In this document: positions 22,845 to 29,937 of the stretch, in pieces
Layout of the letters: the number at the start of each line of letters is the position of its first letter
Position numbering within the stretch: position 1 is the stretch's first letter
Assembly: GCF_026342435.1 (NCBI RefSeq)
Contig: NZ_JAPEMT010000003.1
Coordinates: 558,001-622,000, forward strand
Reading direction: 5' to 3'
Origin: Streptomyces sp. NBC_00237
Lineage (GTDB): Bacteria > Actinomycetota > Actinomycetes > Streptomycetales > Streptomycetaceae
DNA: 64,000 nucleotides
Made by a program: the position numbers and the translations under genes
The notes under the pieces: generated by a model
Database searches by the model: none
Seen by the model: only the letters and a program-made list of their open reading frames with translations
Told to the model about the DNA's origin: nothing

Positions 22845-22911
22845 CACAGACGCAGAGCGCCGCTCCTTCGGGCGAGCCGTCTGCGCGGCGTACGAAGAAT
22901 CGCCCCGGCGG

Positions 22912-23592
22912 TCAGGCCACCACGAGCTCTTCGGCGACGAACTTCTCCACGAACTCCTGGGCACGCCGGTCGAGATCGGCGTACTGCGCCTCTCGCTCGG
23001 CGCCCGAGACCGCTGCGCCGACCAGGAGGTTGCCTTCGGCGTCGACGCGCTGCGGGCGCTCCTCGACGTCGGTGAGCAGGCCGACGGTGGACTGGGCGAA
23101 GCCGCAGTAGTAGGCGATGCCTTCGCTCAGGTTGGTTTCGAGGACGGTCTGCATGCCCTGCACGATGGGGTCGTCACCCGTGGCACCGGCCAGGCCCAGC
23201 CACAGCATGCGTTTGCCGGCGAGGCGGGGCTTGCTGCGGCCGTAGGCGAACCCGTAGTTCCACACGCGGTCGATCCAGCCCTTGAGGATGGCGGGCACGC
23301 TCTGCCAGTACACCGGGAAGACGGCGATGACGACATCGGCGTCCAGGACGCGCTGCATATGGGCCCGCACTTCGTCCGAGTACGCCTTTTCCCTGTTGCC
23401 CCAGTCCGGCTGGTCCTCCGTGTTCATCCGTGGGTCGAACCCCTCGGCGTGCAGGTCGAGCAAGTCGATGCGGTATCCGGCGGCTTCGAGCCGGGCGGCG
23501 GCACGGCGGGCCGTGTGCGCGGTGAGGGAATCGGTGCGGTGGTGTGCGACCACCACGAGGGCTGTCCTGGCGGGGGTGGCGAACTGCGTCAC
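22912..23592 (-). CDS. NAD(P)H oxidoreductase, flavodoxin-like (NQO/MdaB-KefF) family
   Basis: A 226-aa flavodoxin-fold reductase. The first strand and phosphate loop read TALVVVAHHRTDSLTAHTAR. The FMN/FAD-binding FPVYWQSVPAILKGWIDRVW block is diagnostic of the NAD(P)H:quinone reductase (NQO1/MdaB/KefF) family. Downstream GLAGATGDD and a helix (TVLETNLSEGIAYYCGF) fit. Two-electron reduction of a quinone or similar electrophile is the likely activity. GTG 23592 is chosen because GGGAGACACC lies just upstream; a longer reading into the divergent gene is rejected. It is divergent from an AraC-family gene 133 bp away, a usual arrangement for a regulated detoxification pair. Confidence 0.85.
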   Translation of the reverse strand: MTQFATPARTALVVVAHHRTDSLTAHTARRAAARLEAAGYRIDLLDLHAEGFDPRMNTEDQPDWGNREKAYSDEVRAHMQRVLDADVVIAVFPVYWQSVPAILKGWIDRVWNYGFAYGRSKPRLAGKRMLWLGLAGATGDDPIVQGMQTVLETNLSEGIAYYCGFAQSTVGLLTDVEERPQRVDAEGNLLVGAAVSGAEREAQYADLDRRAQEFVEKFVAEELVVA

Positions 23593-23725
23593 GGTGTCTC
23601 CCGGTGAGTCTCGGTGCATCCCGATGGGTCTCGGTCGATGCGATGAATCCAGTACAGCCGCAGCGGCATGGATGATCCATGGGAGAAACGCTCCGGAACA
23701 TACGAGATCGTCTACGGTGTGTCGC

Positions 23726-24655
23726 GTGGATCCTTTGAGTTCGCTCCTGAGTGGCATCCGGGCCGAGGGCTCGGTCGTCAGCCACGCCGTCCTGTCCGCA
23801 CCCTGGGCCATCCGCTTCGCCGACGACGCACCGCTCACCATGATCAGCGTGCTGCGCGGCGGGGGCACTCTGCTGCTGCCCGACGGCACCGAACGCGCGG
23901 TCGGCGTGGGCGACACGGCGATCGTGAGCGGCTCCGGGCCGTTCCACCTGGCGGACCGTCCCGCCTCCCTGCACAGCGCCCATGTCGCGTACGAGATCGC
24001 CTGCTTCAGCGCGGACGCCGAGTGCGGCGCCCAGGATCTCGGCGGTATCCGCTGGGGCGCCGACTCCGAGGAGGCGACCGCGCTGATCGTGGGCGCCTAC
24101 CGCGCCTCGGGTCACCGCCACGAGCGGCTCCTGCGTTCCCTGCCGCCCGTCCTGGTGGTCCAGGAGGACGTCGAGGTCTGCGGCTGGCTGGAGACGGCCG
24201 CCGTCGACGCCGCCCAACTCTCGGCCGGTTCCCAGGCGTTGATGGACCGTCTCCTGGACTGGGCCCTGGTGTGTACCCTGCGCAGCTGGTTCGACCGGGC
24301 GGGCGCCGAGGCGCCCCACTGGTACCGGGGCCTCGCCGACCCCGTCCTCGCCCCCGCGCTCCAGGCATTCCACGACCGGCCCGCCGAGCCCTGGACGGTG
24401 GCGTCGCTCGCCACTCAGTCCGGCGTCTCCCGGGCTCTGTTCGCCAAGCGCTTCACCCGGCTGATGGGCCGCCCGCCCCTCGCCTACCTCACCGAGTACC
24501 GCATGGACGAGGCCCAGACCCTGCTGACCGACACCGACCTCAGCATCGCCCAGATCGGCAGGTCGGCCGGTTACGCGGACGCCTTCGGCTTCAGCGCCGC
24601 GTTCAAACGCCACAAGGGCCTGAGCCCCAGCTCGTTCCGTGCCATGACGGCGTGA
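23726..24655 (+). CDS. AraC-family regulator (cupin type)
   Basis: A 309-aa transcription factor. N-terminal cupin-like ligand domain at about 1-190 (PLTMISVLRGGGTLLLPDGT, a double-stranded beta-helix typical of AraC_binding proteins). C-terminal tandem helix-turn-helix at about 205-305: WTVASLATQSGVSRALFAKR, then FTRLMGRPPLAYLTEYRMDE, and the conserved AGYADAFGFSAAFKRHKGLS recognition helix block. GTG 23726 is used, as it alone removes the overlap into the divergent reductase gene. Very probably it regulates the reductase at 22912-23592 from the shared 133-bp region; the effector may be a quinone or aldehyde. Confidence 0.85.
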   Translation: MDPLSSLLSGIRAEGSVVSHAVLSAPWAIRFADDAPLTMISVLRGGGTLLLPDGTERAVGVGDTAIVSGSGPFHLADRPASLHSAHVAYEIACFSADAECGAQDLGGIRWGADSEEATALIVGAYRASGHRHERLLRSLPPVLVVQEDVEVCGWLETAAVDAAQLSAGSQALMDRLLDWALVCTLRSWFDRAGAEAPHWYRGLADPVLAPALQAFHDRPAEPWTVASLATQSGVSRALFAKRFTRLMGRPPLAYLTEYRMDEAQTLLTDTDLSIAQIGRSAGYADAFGFSAAFKRHKGLSPSSFRAMTA

Positions 24656-24797
24656 GTCCCCGACCGGGAACCAGAGGCCGGGTGCCCTGGCCGACGGCCC
24701 GCCGAGGCGCCCGAGCGTCGGCCCCGGAGTGCGAGCGCGAGCACGGGTGGCCCGCGCCACCGGACTGGCGGGGTCAGACCCGGGCGGGCGGCGGCGG

Positions 24798-26138
24798 TCA
24801 CCGGCGGGCCATGTGTGCCAGAAGGCGTGCGGCTGCGTGTTCGCCGGAGCGGAGGGCGCCGTACGTGCTGGACGGGCCGAAGTAGTCACCGGCCAGTTGG
24901 ATGGCGGGGTCCGCTCGGGGGCGGCGGGCGTTGAACGCCCGGAGGGGGCCGTAGCCGCCGGGCGGGCGGACGACCAGGGCGTGGTCGTGCCGGGTGACGA
25001 GGCTGCTGCGGACGGTGCCGCGGACTTCGGGGAAGACGCCGGAGACCGCGGCGACGGCCTGTTCGACGACGGTGGTGTCCTCGGCGTCCCACCAGCGGTC
25101 GGTGAACTCCCGGCGGCCGTGCAGGGTGAGCAGACCGCGTCCGTCGTCGACGCGGCCCGGGATCTTGTTGTGGTGGAGTTCGATGCCGACCACGCTGGGG
25201 TGGGTGGCGCGGTTGAGGAAGAGCGCGAACGCCTTCTCGTCGGGTGCCCGTTCCAGGCCGAGGGAGACGACCAGCGCGCGGGAGTAGGGGATGGCGTCGA
25301 GGTAGGTGCGGTCCTGGTCGGACAGGTCGGGCAGGAGAGCGGAGACCCTGGGCGCCGGGACGGCGACGACGGCGGCGTCGGCGTGTTCACTTCGGCTGGT
25401 GCCGTCAGCCTGGCGCCAGGTGATCCGTACGCCGTCGCTGTCCCTGTGCACCGCCTCGACTTCGGCGTTCAGCTCGACGGGGAGCCTGCTGGCCAGGGTG
25501 CGGGTGAGCAGGCCCACGCCCTGGGGGCTGTTGAAGTGGGGGCCCAGGAGTTTGGCGGCGTAGAAGAGCATGTCCGCCGCGGTGAGGTCGTCGGGGGAGG
25601 CGAGGACGATGCCGCCCCCGATGAGCGGTTCGCACAGGTAGTCGATGGCTTCTTGGGTGAGGTGGCGCTGCGCGTACTGGGTGGCGCTGAGCCGGTCCAG
25701 GGCGACGTTTCCGTGCGTGGTGTCCCAGTCGAGGTGGGCGCGCTGGGCGATGAACGTCGGCAGGGCGCGCAGGACCGCGAGTTTGGTGCGCAGGCCGAGG
25801 AGGCGGGTGCGCAGGAGGTCGCTCTTGGTGTCGGCGCGGAAGCGGTGGACGATGCCGTCGCGCTGGAAGCCGCAGAGGGTGTTGGCCGGACCGTACTGGT
25901 TGGTGAGGCCGAGTTCGGTGATCAGGTCGCGCATGCCGGTGTAGTTCTGGCCCAGGATGCTGGCGCCGACCTCGAACCGGAATCCGTCGTGGTCGACGGT
26001 GCGCATGCGTCCGCCTGCCTCCGGAGCCCGTTCCAGTACGCGGACGTGGGCTCCCTGTTGCTGGAGCCGCCAGGCGGCGGTGAGACCGGCGATGCCCGCC
26101 CCGACGACGACGACGGTGCGCGGTGCTGTGGTGGCCAT
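24798..26138 (-). CDS. FAD-dependent amine-oxidase-family enzyme of the terpenoid operon
   Basis: A 446-aa flavoenzyme. The N-terminal motif TVVVVGAGIAGLTAAWRLQQ and the following RAPEAGGRMRT are the signature of the amine oxidase/protoporphyrinogen oxidase (HemY-like) superfamily. A C-terminal FAD-contact block reads IQLAGDYFGPSSTYGALRSG. It is last in the minus-strand terpenoid operon, 24 bp after the terpene synthase stop, so it probably oxidises or desaturates the terpene product. ATG 26138 has GGAACGGAC upstream. The region behind it (24656-24797) separates it from the convergent AraC gene and has only weak hairpins. An unrelated housekeeping role as HemY is unlikely given the context. 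Confidence 0.8.
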   Translation of the reverse strand: MATTAPRTVVVVGAGIAGLTAAWRLQQQGAHVRVLERAPEAGGRMRTVDHDGFRFEVGASILGQNYTGMRDLITELGLTNQYGPANTLCGFQRDGIVHRFRADTKSDLLRTRLLGLRTKLAVLRALPTFIAQRAHLDWDTTHGNVALDRLSATQYAQRHLTQEAIDYLCEPLIGGGIVLASPDDLTAADMLFYAAKLLGPHFNSPQGVGLLTRTLASRLPVELNAEVEAVHRDSDGVRITWRQADGTSRSEHADAAVVAVPAPRVSALLPDLSDQDRTYLDAIPYSRALVVSLGLERAPDEKAFALFLNRATHPSVVGIELHHNKIPGRVDDGRGLLTLHGRREFTDRWWDAEDTTVVEQAVAAVSGVFPEVRGTVRSSLVTRHDHALVVRPPGGYGPLRAFNARRPRADPAIQLAGDYFGPSSTYGALRSGEHAAARLLAHMARR

Positions 26139-26162
26139 GCTGCGTCCGTTCCGTGGATGCGA

Positions 26163-27122
26163 TCAGAGGTGACTGCGGGTGCGGGTGTGCTGCCAGTACG
26201 GCTCGACGGCGGCGGCGCTGCCGTGCACCCACCCCGCCACCGCCTCGGCGAAGTGGTGGTGCTGCCGGGTCAGCCGGCCGTCTGCGGCCAGGGCGGCGGC
26301 GTTGGCGTCGAAGCGGTGCTTGTGACCGGCGTGCAGGATCACCGCGGCTCGGTATGCCTCGGCGCGGGTGAGCGCGTATTCGTGGGCCAGCACGGTGACG
26401 ACGTTGACCGGGTCGCCGTTGGCCTGCTCGATCGCGTAACCGAGCAGGTCATTGGCCAGACCACCGAGCAGGAAGGCGAGTTCGGCCAGCGCGGTCAGGG
26501 CCGGCGGCAGGCTCTCTCCCGGAGCGGGCATCCCGGGAGCGAGACGCTGGAGGTACAGGGGGTGGCCGCCGGCGGTGGAGGTGCGGTCCCGCAGGTAGTC
26601 CCCGAGACAGGGGGGCTGCTCGCTGGACCTCCACGGCGACTGGCGGGCGGAGGCCGCCAGATAGTGGCGAAGGCCGTCGGCGAGTACGGGCAGCAGGAGC
26701 TCCCCGCCCGCCTCCATGATCTCACCGCGCAAGCGGGCGAGGGCGTCCAGCAGCGGGTCGTCGGCCACGGCAGGCGGCCGGTCACCGGCACCGAGCAGGC
26801 GTGGCAGGTCGTAGGACTGGTACTGGCGAAGAAGCAGATCCTGTTCGGCGACGGCGTCGTCGAAGACGAACTCCCACATCAGGTAGCGGGCGGTGAGCCG
26901 GGCGACGGGCAGCGGCGCCCCCGGCATGCAGAAGCCGATCAGGTGACCGACCTGCCAGGTGGTCAGCCGCTCCTCGGCGACCAGCCGGTGCAGACCGGTG
27001 GCGGTGACCCAGCCGCGGACGTCGGCTTCGAGGACGGCCGCGTCGGGGTGCGGACGAGCGGGAGCGAAGAGCCGCAGGAGGTGCGTGTGGGCGTAGTCGG
27101 CCAGGTGCAGGTCTTCCTTCAT
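26163..27122 (-). CDS. Class I terpene synthase-like protein
   Basis: A 319-aa all-alpha protein of bacterial class I terpene synthase length. The first magnesium motif is DDAVAE at 88-93 (inside WEFVFDDAVAEQD), the usual aspartate-rich position. The second is NDLLGYAIE at 224-232, matching NDxxSxxxE with Gly in place of Ser. The conserved Arg-Tyr pair at the very C terminus is not present; it ends HTRTRSHL. Start ATG 27122 overlaps the cis-prenyltransferase stop by four bases (ATGA). In a labdane-type pathway such an enzyme ionises the diphosphate made by a class II cyclase. The variant second motif leaves catalytic competence open, but position in the operon argues for a functional partner. 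Confidence 0.78.
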   Translation of the reverse strand: MKEDLHLADYAHTHLLRLFAPARPHPDAAVLEADVRGWVTATGLHRLVAEERLTTWQVGHLIGFCMPGAPLPVARLTARYLMWEFVFDDAVAEQDLLLRQYQSYDLPRLLGAGDRPPAVADDPLLDALARLRGEIMEAGGELLLPVLADGLRHYLAASARQSPWRSSEQPPCLGDYLRDRTSTAGGHPLYLQRLAPGMPAPGESLPPALTALAELAFLLGGLANDLLGYAIEQANGDPVNVVTVLAHEYALTRAEAYRAAVILHAGHKHRFDANAAALAADGRLTRQHHHFAEAVAGWVHGSAAAVEPYWQHTRTRSHL

Positions 27123-27832
27123 GCGCCGTACCGCCTGTCTCGGCCCGCGTAGGAGATCAGCGCCTCCTGGAAGCGCTGTCGTGTGAAGTCCGGCCACAGT
27201 TCGGGGGCGAAGTACAGCTCGGCGGCGGCGCTCTGCCACAGCAGGAAACCGGACAGGCGCTGCTCACCGGACGCGCGCAGGATCAGATCGCAGTCGGGCT
27301 GCCCCCACTGCGCCAGCCGTCTGCCGACCGCCCGCACGTCCAGGGCCTCAGCGCCGTCCTCGGCCAGGAGCGCGTGCACGGCGGCCAGGATCTCCGCACG
27401 GCCGTCGTAGGCCACCGCAAGGTTGACCCGCAACCCGCCTGCCACGCCTGCCGTGCTTGCCGCGCCTGTCGCATCATCGTCGCCACGGGTCCGGCCGGAC
27501 AGTTCCGACAGCCCCAGTCCGTCAAGATGCTCGGGGGACCCGAGCACGTTGAGACGCCAACTGCGCTCGGCGGTGAGCGCGTGCGTGAGTTCGGTGATGG
27601 CATCGAGCATCACCGGCAGTTCCTGCCGTTTGGCGGCGTTGTCCAACGACAGAGCCCATACCGTCGCCGTCTCCACCCCTGCCTGCTCGCACCACCGCAG
27701 CACCTCGACGGTCTTGGCCGCCCCGCGCCGGTAGCCCTCCAGCACAGGAACCCCGTGCAGACGGGCCCAGCGCCGGTTGCCGTCCGGGACGATGCCCACA
27801 TGCCGGGGAACCTGCCCGCCGGGCTCGCTCAC
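27119..27832 (-). CDS. cis-prenyltransferase (UPP synthase family)
   Basis: A 237-aa protein of the undecaprenyl-diphosphate synthase family. Catalytic Asp17 lies in GIVPDGNRRWAR. Further motifs are ALSLDNAAKR, LAVAYDGRAEI (where typical enzymes have YGGR) and the terminal DLILRASGEQRLSGFLLWQ with ELYF. It condenses IPP to a prenyl diphosphate in Z geometry. Because the cell's essential UppS lies elsewhere, this copy is pathway-specific. GTG 27832 overlaps the cyclase stop (GTGA), so translation is coupled. In Mycobacterium tuberculosis a protein of the same fold (Rv3378c) works behind a class II cyclase as a diterpene synthase; here the conserved DGN motif favours true prenyl transfer, but either is possible. 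Confidence 0.85.
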   Translation of the reverse strand: MSEPGGQVPRHVGIVPDGNRRWARLHGVPVLEGYRRGAAKTVEVLRWCEQAGVETATVWALSLDNAAKRQELPVMLDAITELTHALTAERSWRLNVLGSPEHLDGLGLSELSGRTRGDDDATGAASTAGVAGGLRVNLAVAYDGRAEILAAVHALLAEDGAEALDVRAVGRRLAQWGQPDCDLILRASGEQRLSGFLLWQSAAAELYFAPELWPDFTRQRFQEALISYAGRDRRYGA

Positions 27833-29409
27833 CGGGCGCCCGCCAACCGGCCCTCGACGCCGTCCCGGACCGGCACGGTCCTGCCCGTCAGGTGGCTCAG
27901 GGCGAGCAGGGTGAAGATGTCCGCCAGGGCAGGGACGGTGAACACGAACGGCCGGGGCCCGATCGAGTCCGGGCGCATCCCCTGCGAACCACCCTCGCCC
28001 TGCGCGGTGGCAAGGTACGACGCGGCAGCGACCGCGGGCGCCGGATCGGCCTGCCCGCACACGGCGATCAGCCCGTACGCGGTGCTGATGACGTCGCTGG
28101 GCTCGCCCGTCTGCTGCCCCCAGCCCCCGTCCGCGTTCTGCTGGGAGAGCACCAGGTTCCTGCCCCGTTCCACCATGCGCCGCACACGCGGCGACTGCCC
28201 GCCCCCGGGCCGGCCGGCGGCCAGCAGTACCCGGAAGACGGTGTGCAGTCGGCTGCTGCTCCAGTCGGGGGGAAACGATCCGTCACACTGCTGCTGCCCG
28301 GCCAGGTAGCGCAGCCCGCCGGTGATGAGCGGCGTGTGGGCCGCCGGACGTACGGTGAGCGCGTCGACCACGGCCGCGGTCATGGAGGCTTCCGACGGCG
28401 CCCCCGCCACATAGGTGGGGAAGCCTCCGTCCGGCCCGGCCACCGCGACCAGCGACCGAAGCCCGCAGGTGATCGGCTCCCGGTACAGGACGTCGTCGAC
28501 CAGGTGCAGGAACTGCACTGCCACCGAGGTGTCGTCGACATCCGTCTGACACGCCACATCGGTGTACGACCAGCCGCCCCCGGGCTGCTGACGCTCCACC
28601 AGGTGACCGGCCATCCGGTCCAGCACCCTCCGGGGGGCTCCGGCTGAAGCCAGCGCGACCCCCGCCGTCGCGGTGCACCAGGTGTCGGTGTCCGACACGA
28701 ACGGCAGTCCGCCGTCGGTCCGCTGATGTGCCAGCGCCCGGCGTATCCCGTCCGCCACCACCGCACCGGTACCCGGAAGCCGGGACAGGGCGTGCAGCAC
28801 CGACAGGTGGATCAGGACGTTGCCCTCCCACACGTGTGGACGCCGTTGCGTGTCCAGCAACAGCCGTACGTCCTCGTCTCCGACACGGTCAACGCGCCCC
28901 GCCGCACAGGCCAGGATCACCTTCACCGCCGTGACCTGGACGATGGCCCAACTGTGCAGCCCCGACAGGCCGAAGCCCGTCTCGTCCCACTCGGGAACGA
29001 ACGTTTCGTCAGCCATGACCGCCAGCGCGTGCACCAGCGCCCGCTTGCGTACCGCGGTGAAGCCCGGTGCCGCCGCGGTCACCGCCTCGACGAACAGGCC
29101 ACCTGTGGGGATCTCCTGCCCGTCCAGTACCGCAGCGGCCAGTACCCGCTCCGCACCCGTGACAGGCGTCCGGGAACGCAGAAAGGTGCGCAGCGCCTCC
29201 GCGGCCCGGGCATCATGGCCGGTACGCTCCAGCAGCCTCAGTGCCACAACCGATTCCAGAACGCGGCTGCGGCACCCGTCACGGACCGCACCGTCCGCTC
29301 CCACCCTCGCGGCCAGCGACACCAGAAGCCGCTCGCGCATCCCTGTCACCGTTGCTGGAAACAGCTCCCCGGGCCATCGTCGCGCCTCGGGTGTCGCCCA
29401 CGGTCGCAC
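27829..29409 (-). CDS. Class II terpene cyclase (prenyltransferase/squalene-cyclase repeats)
   Basis: A 526-aa alpha/alpha-barrel protein. The acid motif DVDD at residues 290-293 (CQTDVDDTSV) matches DxDD of class II cyclases, which protonate a terminal double bond. Several QW-type repeats surround it: ERQQPGGGWSYTD, GQQQCDGSFPPDW and SQQNADGGWGQQ. Length equals bacterial class II diterpene cyclases (about 500-530), not squalene-hopene cyclase (about 630). GTG 29409 is selected by AGGGGACC upstream; an in-frame ATG at 29340 is the alternative. It is first in a four-gene operon with cis-prenyltransferase, class I-like synthase and FAD oxidase. It probably makes a bicyclic diphosphate; chain length is unknown. 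Confidence 0.85.
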   Translation of the reverse strand: MRPWATPEARRWPGELFPATVTGMRERLLVSLAARVGADGAVRDGCRSRVLESVVALRLLERTGHDARAAEALRTFLRSRTPVTGAERVLAAAVLDGQEIPTGGLFVEAVTAAAPGFTAVRKRALVHALAVMADETFVPEWDETGFGLSGLHSWAIVQVTAVKVILACAAGRVDRVGDEDVRLLLDTQRRPHVWEGNVLIHLSVLHALSRLPGTGAVVADGIRRALAHQRTDGGLPFVSDTDTWCTATAGVALASAGAPRRVLDRMAGHLVERQQPGGGWSYTDVACQTDVDDTSVAVQFLHLVDDVLYREPITCGLRSLVAVAGPDGGFPTYVAGAPSEASMTAAVVDALTVRPAAHTPLITGGLRYLAGQQQCDGSFPPDWSSSRLHTVFRVLLAAGRPGGGQSPRVRRMVERGRNLVLSQQNADGGWGQQTGEPSDVISTAYGLIAVCGQADPAPAVAAASYLATAQGEGGSQGMRPDSIGPRPFVFTVPALADIFTLLALSHLTGRTVPVRDGVEGRLAGAR

Positions 29410-29668
29410 AGTCGGTCCCCTTCTCTGTAGGTCTCTGTAGGCGAGAGGACCCTGCCCAGCACCACGTCCCCGGAAAGAGCCCCGCGCGGATCCTCCGGGC
29501 AAACCACCCGACCGTGTGACGAGGGGCAAACCGGGCTGGCCGGTGTCGGCAGGGGCCAGCCGGGCGCCTCAGACGCCAACGATCACCGGTCGTTCTCAGG
29601 AACGCCTCCTTCCAGCGAACCCTTCGAACCACCCGTCCACGCCCTTCGCGGCGCCCGTCTCCGGCTAG

Positions 29669-29700
29669 CTATACACGCCATGTATACGCTCTGTGTATAG
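29669..29700. promoter_or_regulatory. TATACAC inverted repeats, PadR-type operator
   Basis: CTATACAC (29669-29676) and GTGTATAG (29693-29700) form a perfect inverted repeat, with a third TGTATAC element between them. This AT-rich island sits right upstream of the PadR relic and matches the ATGT/ACAT-type boxes of PadR regulators. It probably was, or still is, an autoregulatory operator. The rest of 29410-29668 holds only an 8-bp inverted repeat near 29543-29570 and the terpenoid promoter. Confidence 0.5.
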
Positions 29701-29708
29701 TGCACCGC

Positions 29709-29816
29709 ATGCCGACAAGGCGCACTCCGCTCGGGCTCCTGGAGTCAGGGGTGCGTCACGGATTCGACCTCACGGGCGCCTTCGGCGAGCGCTTTGGCCA
29801 CGCCCGCCCGCAATAG
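29709..29816 (+). pseudogene. Truncated PadR-family regulator relic
   Basis: The 35 codons MPTRRTPLGLLESGVRHGFD...ERFGHARPQ-stop match the N-terminal helix of PadR regulators, in which HGYDL and ERFG precede the recognition helix (usually HYGQVYSTL). A TAG follows ARPQ, so nearly the whole winged helix is lost. The ATG lies just behind the TATACAC operator. No continuation is seen in other frames before the protease gene. Confidence 0.6.
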
Positions 29817-29937
29817 CCCGAGTTGCCCTCCCGGGGCGACCCTCCATGCCAAGGCCCGCCCCCCTCTTCCTGGTTCCGCCGGTCGGCGTTCAGTGCGTAT
29901 GTGCGCATATCGGACCAGACCAACTGAAAGGCATCAC

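Noticed and set aside
23174..25390. Long minus-strand frame across the reductase/AraC region
   Set aside because: It runs antisense through the AraC gene and in the wrong frame of the FAD enzyme; no motif.
27119..27832. Housekeeping UppS role for the cis-prenyltransferase
   Set aside because: It is translationally coupled inside a terpenoid operon; an essential UppS is not usually placed so.
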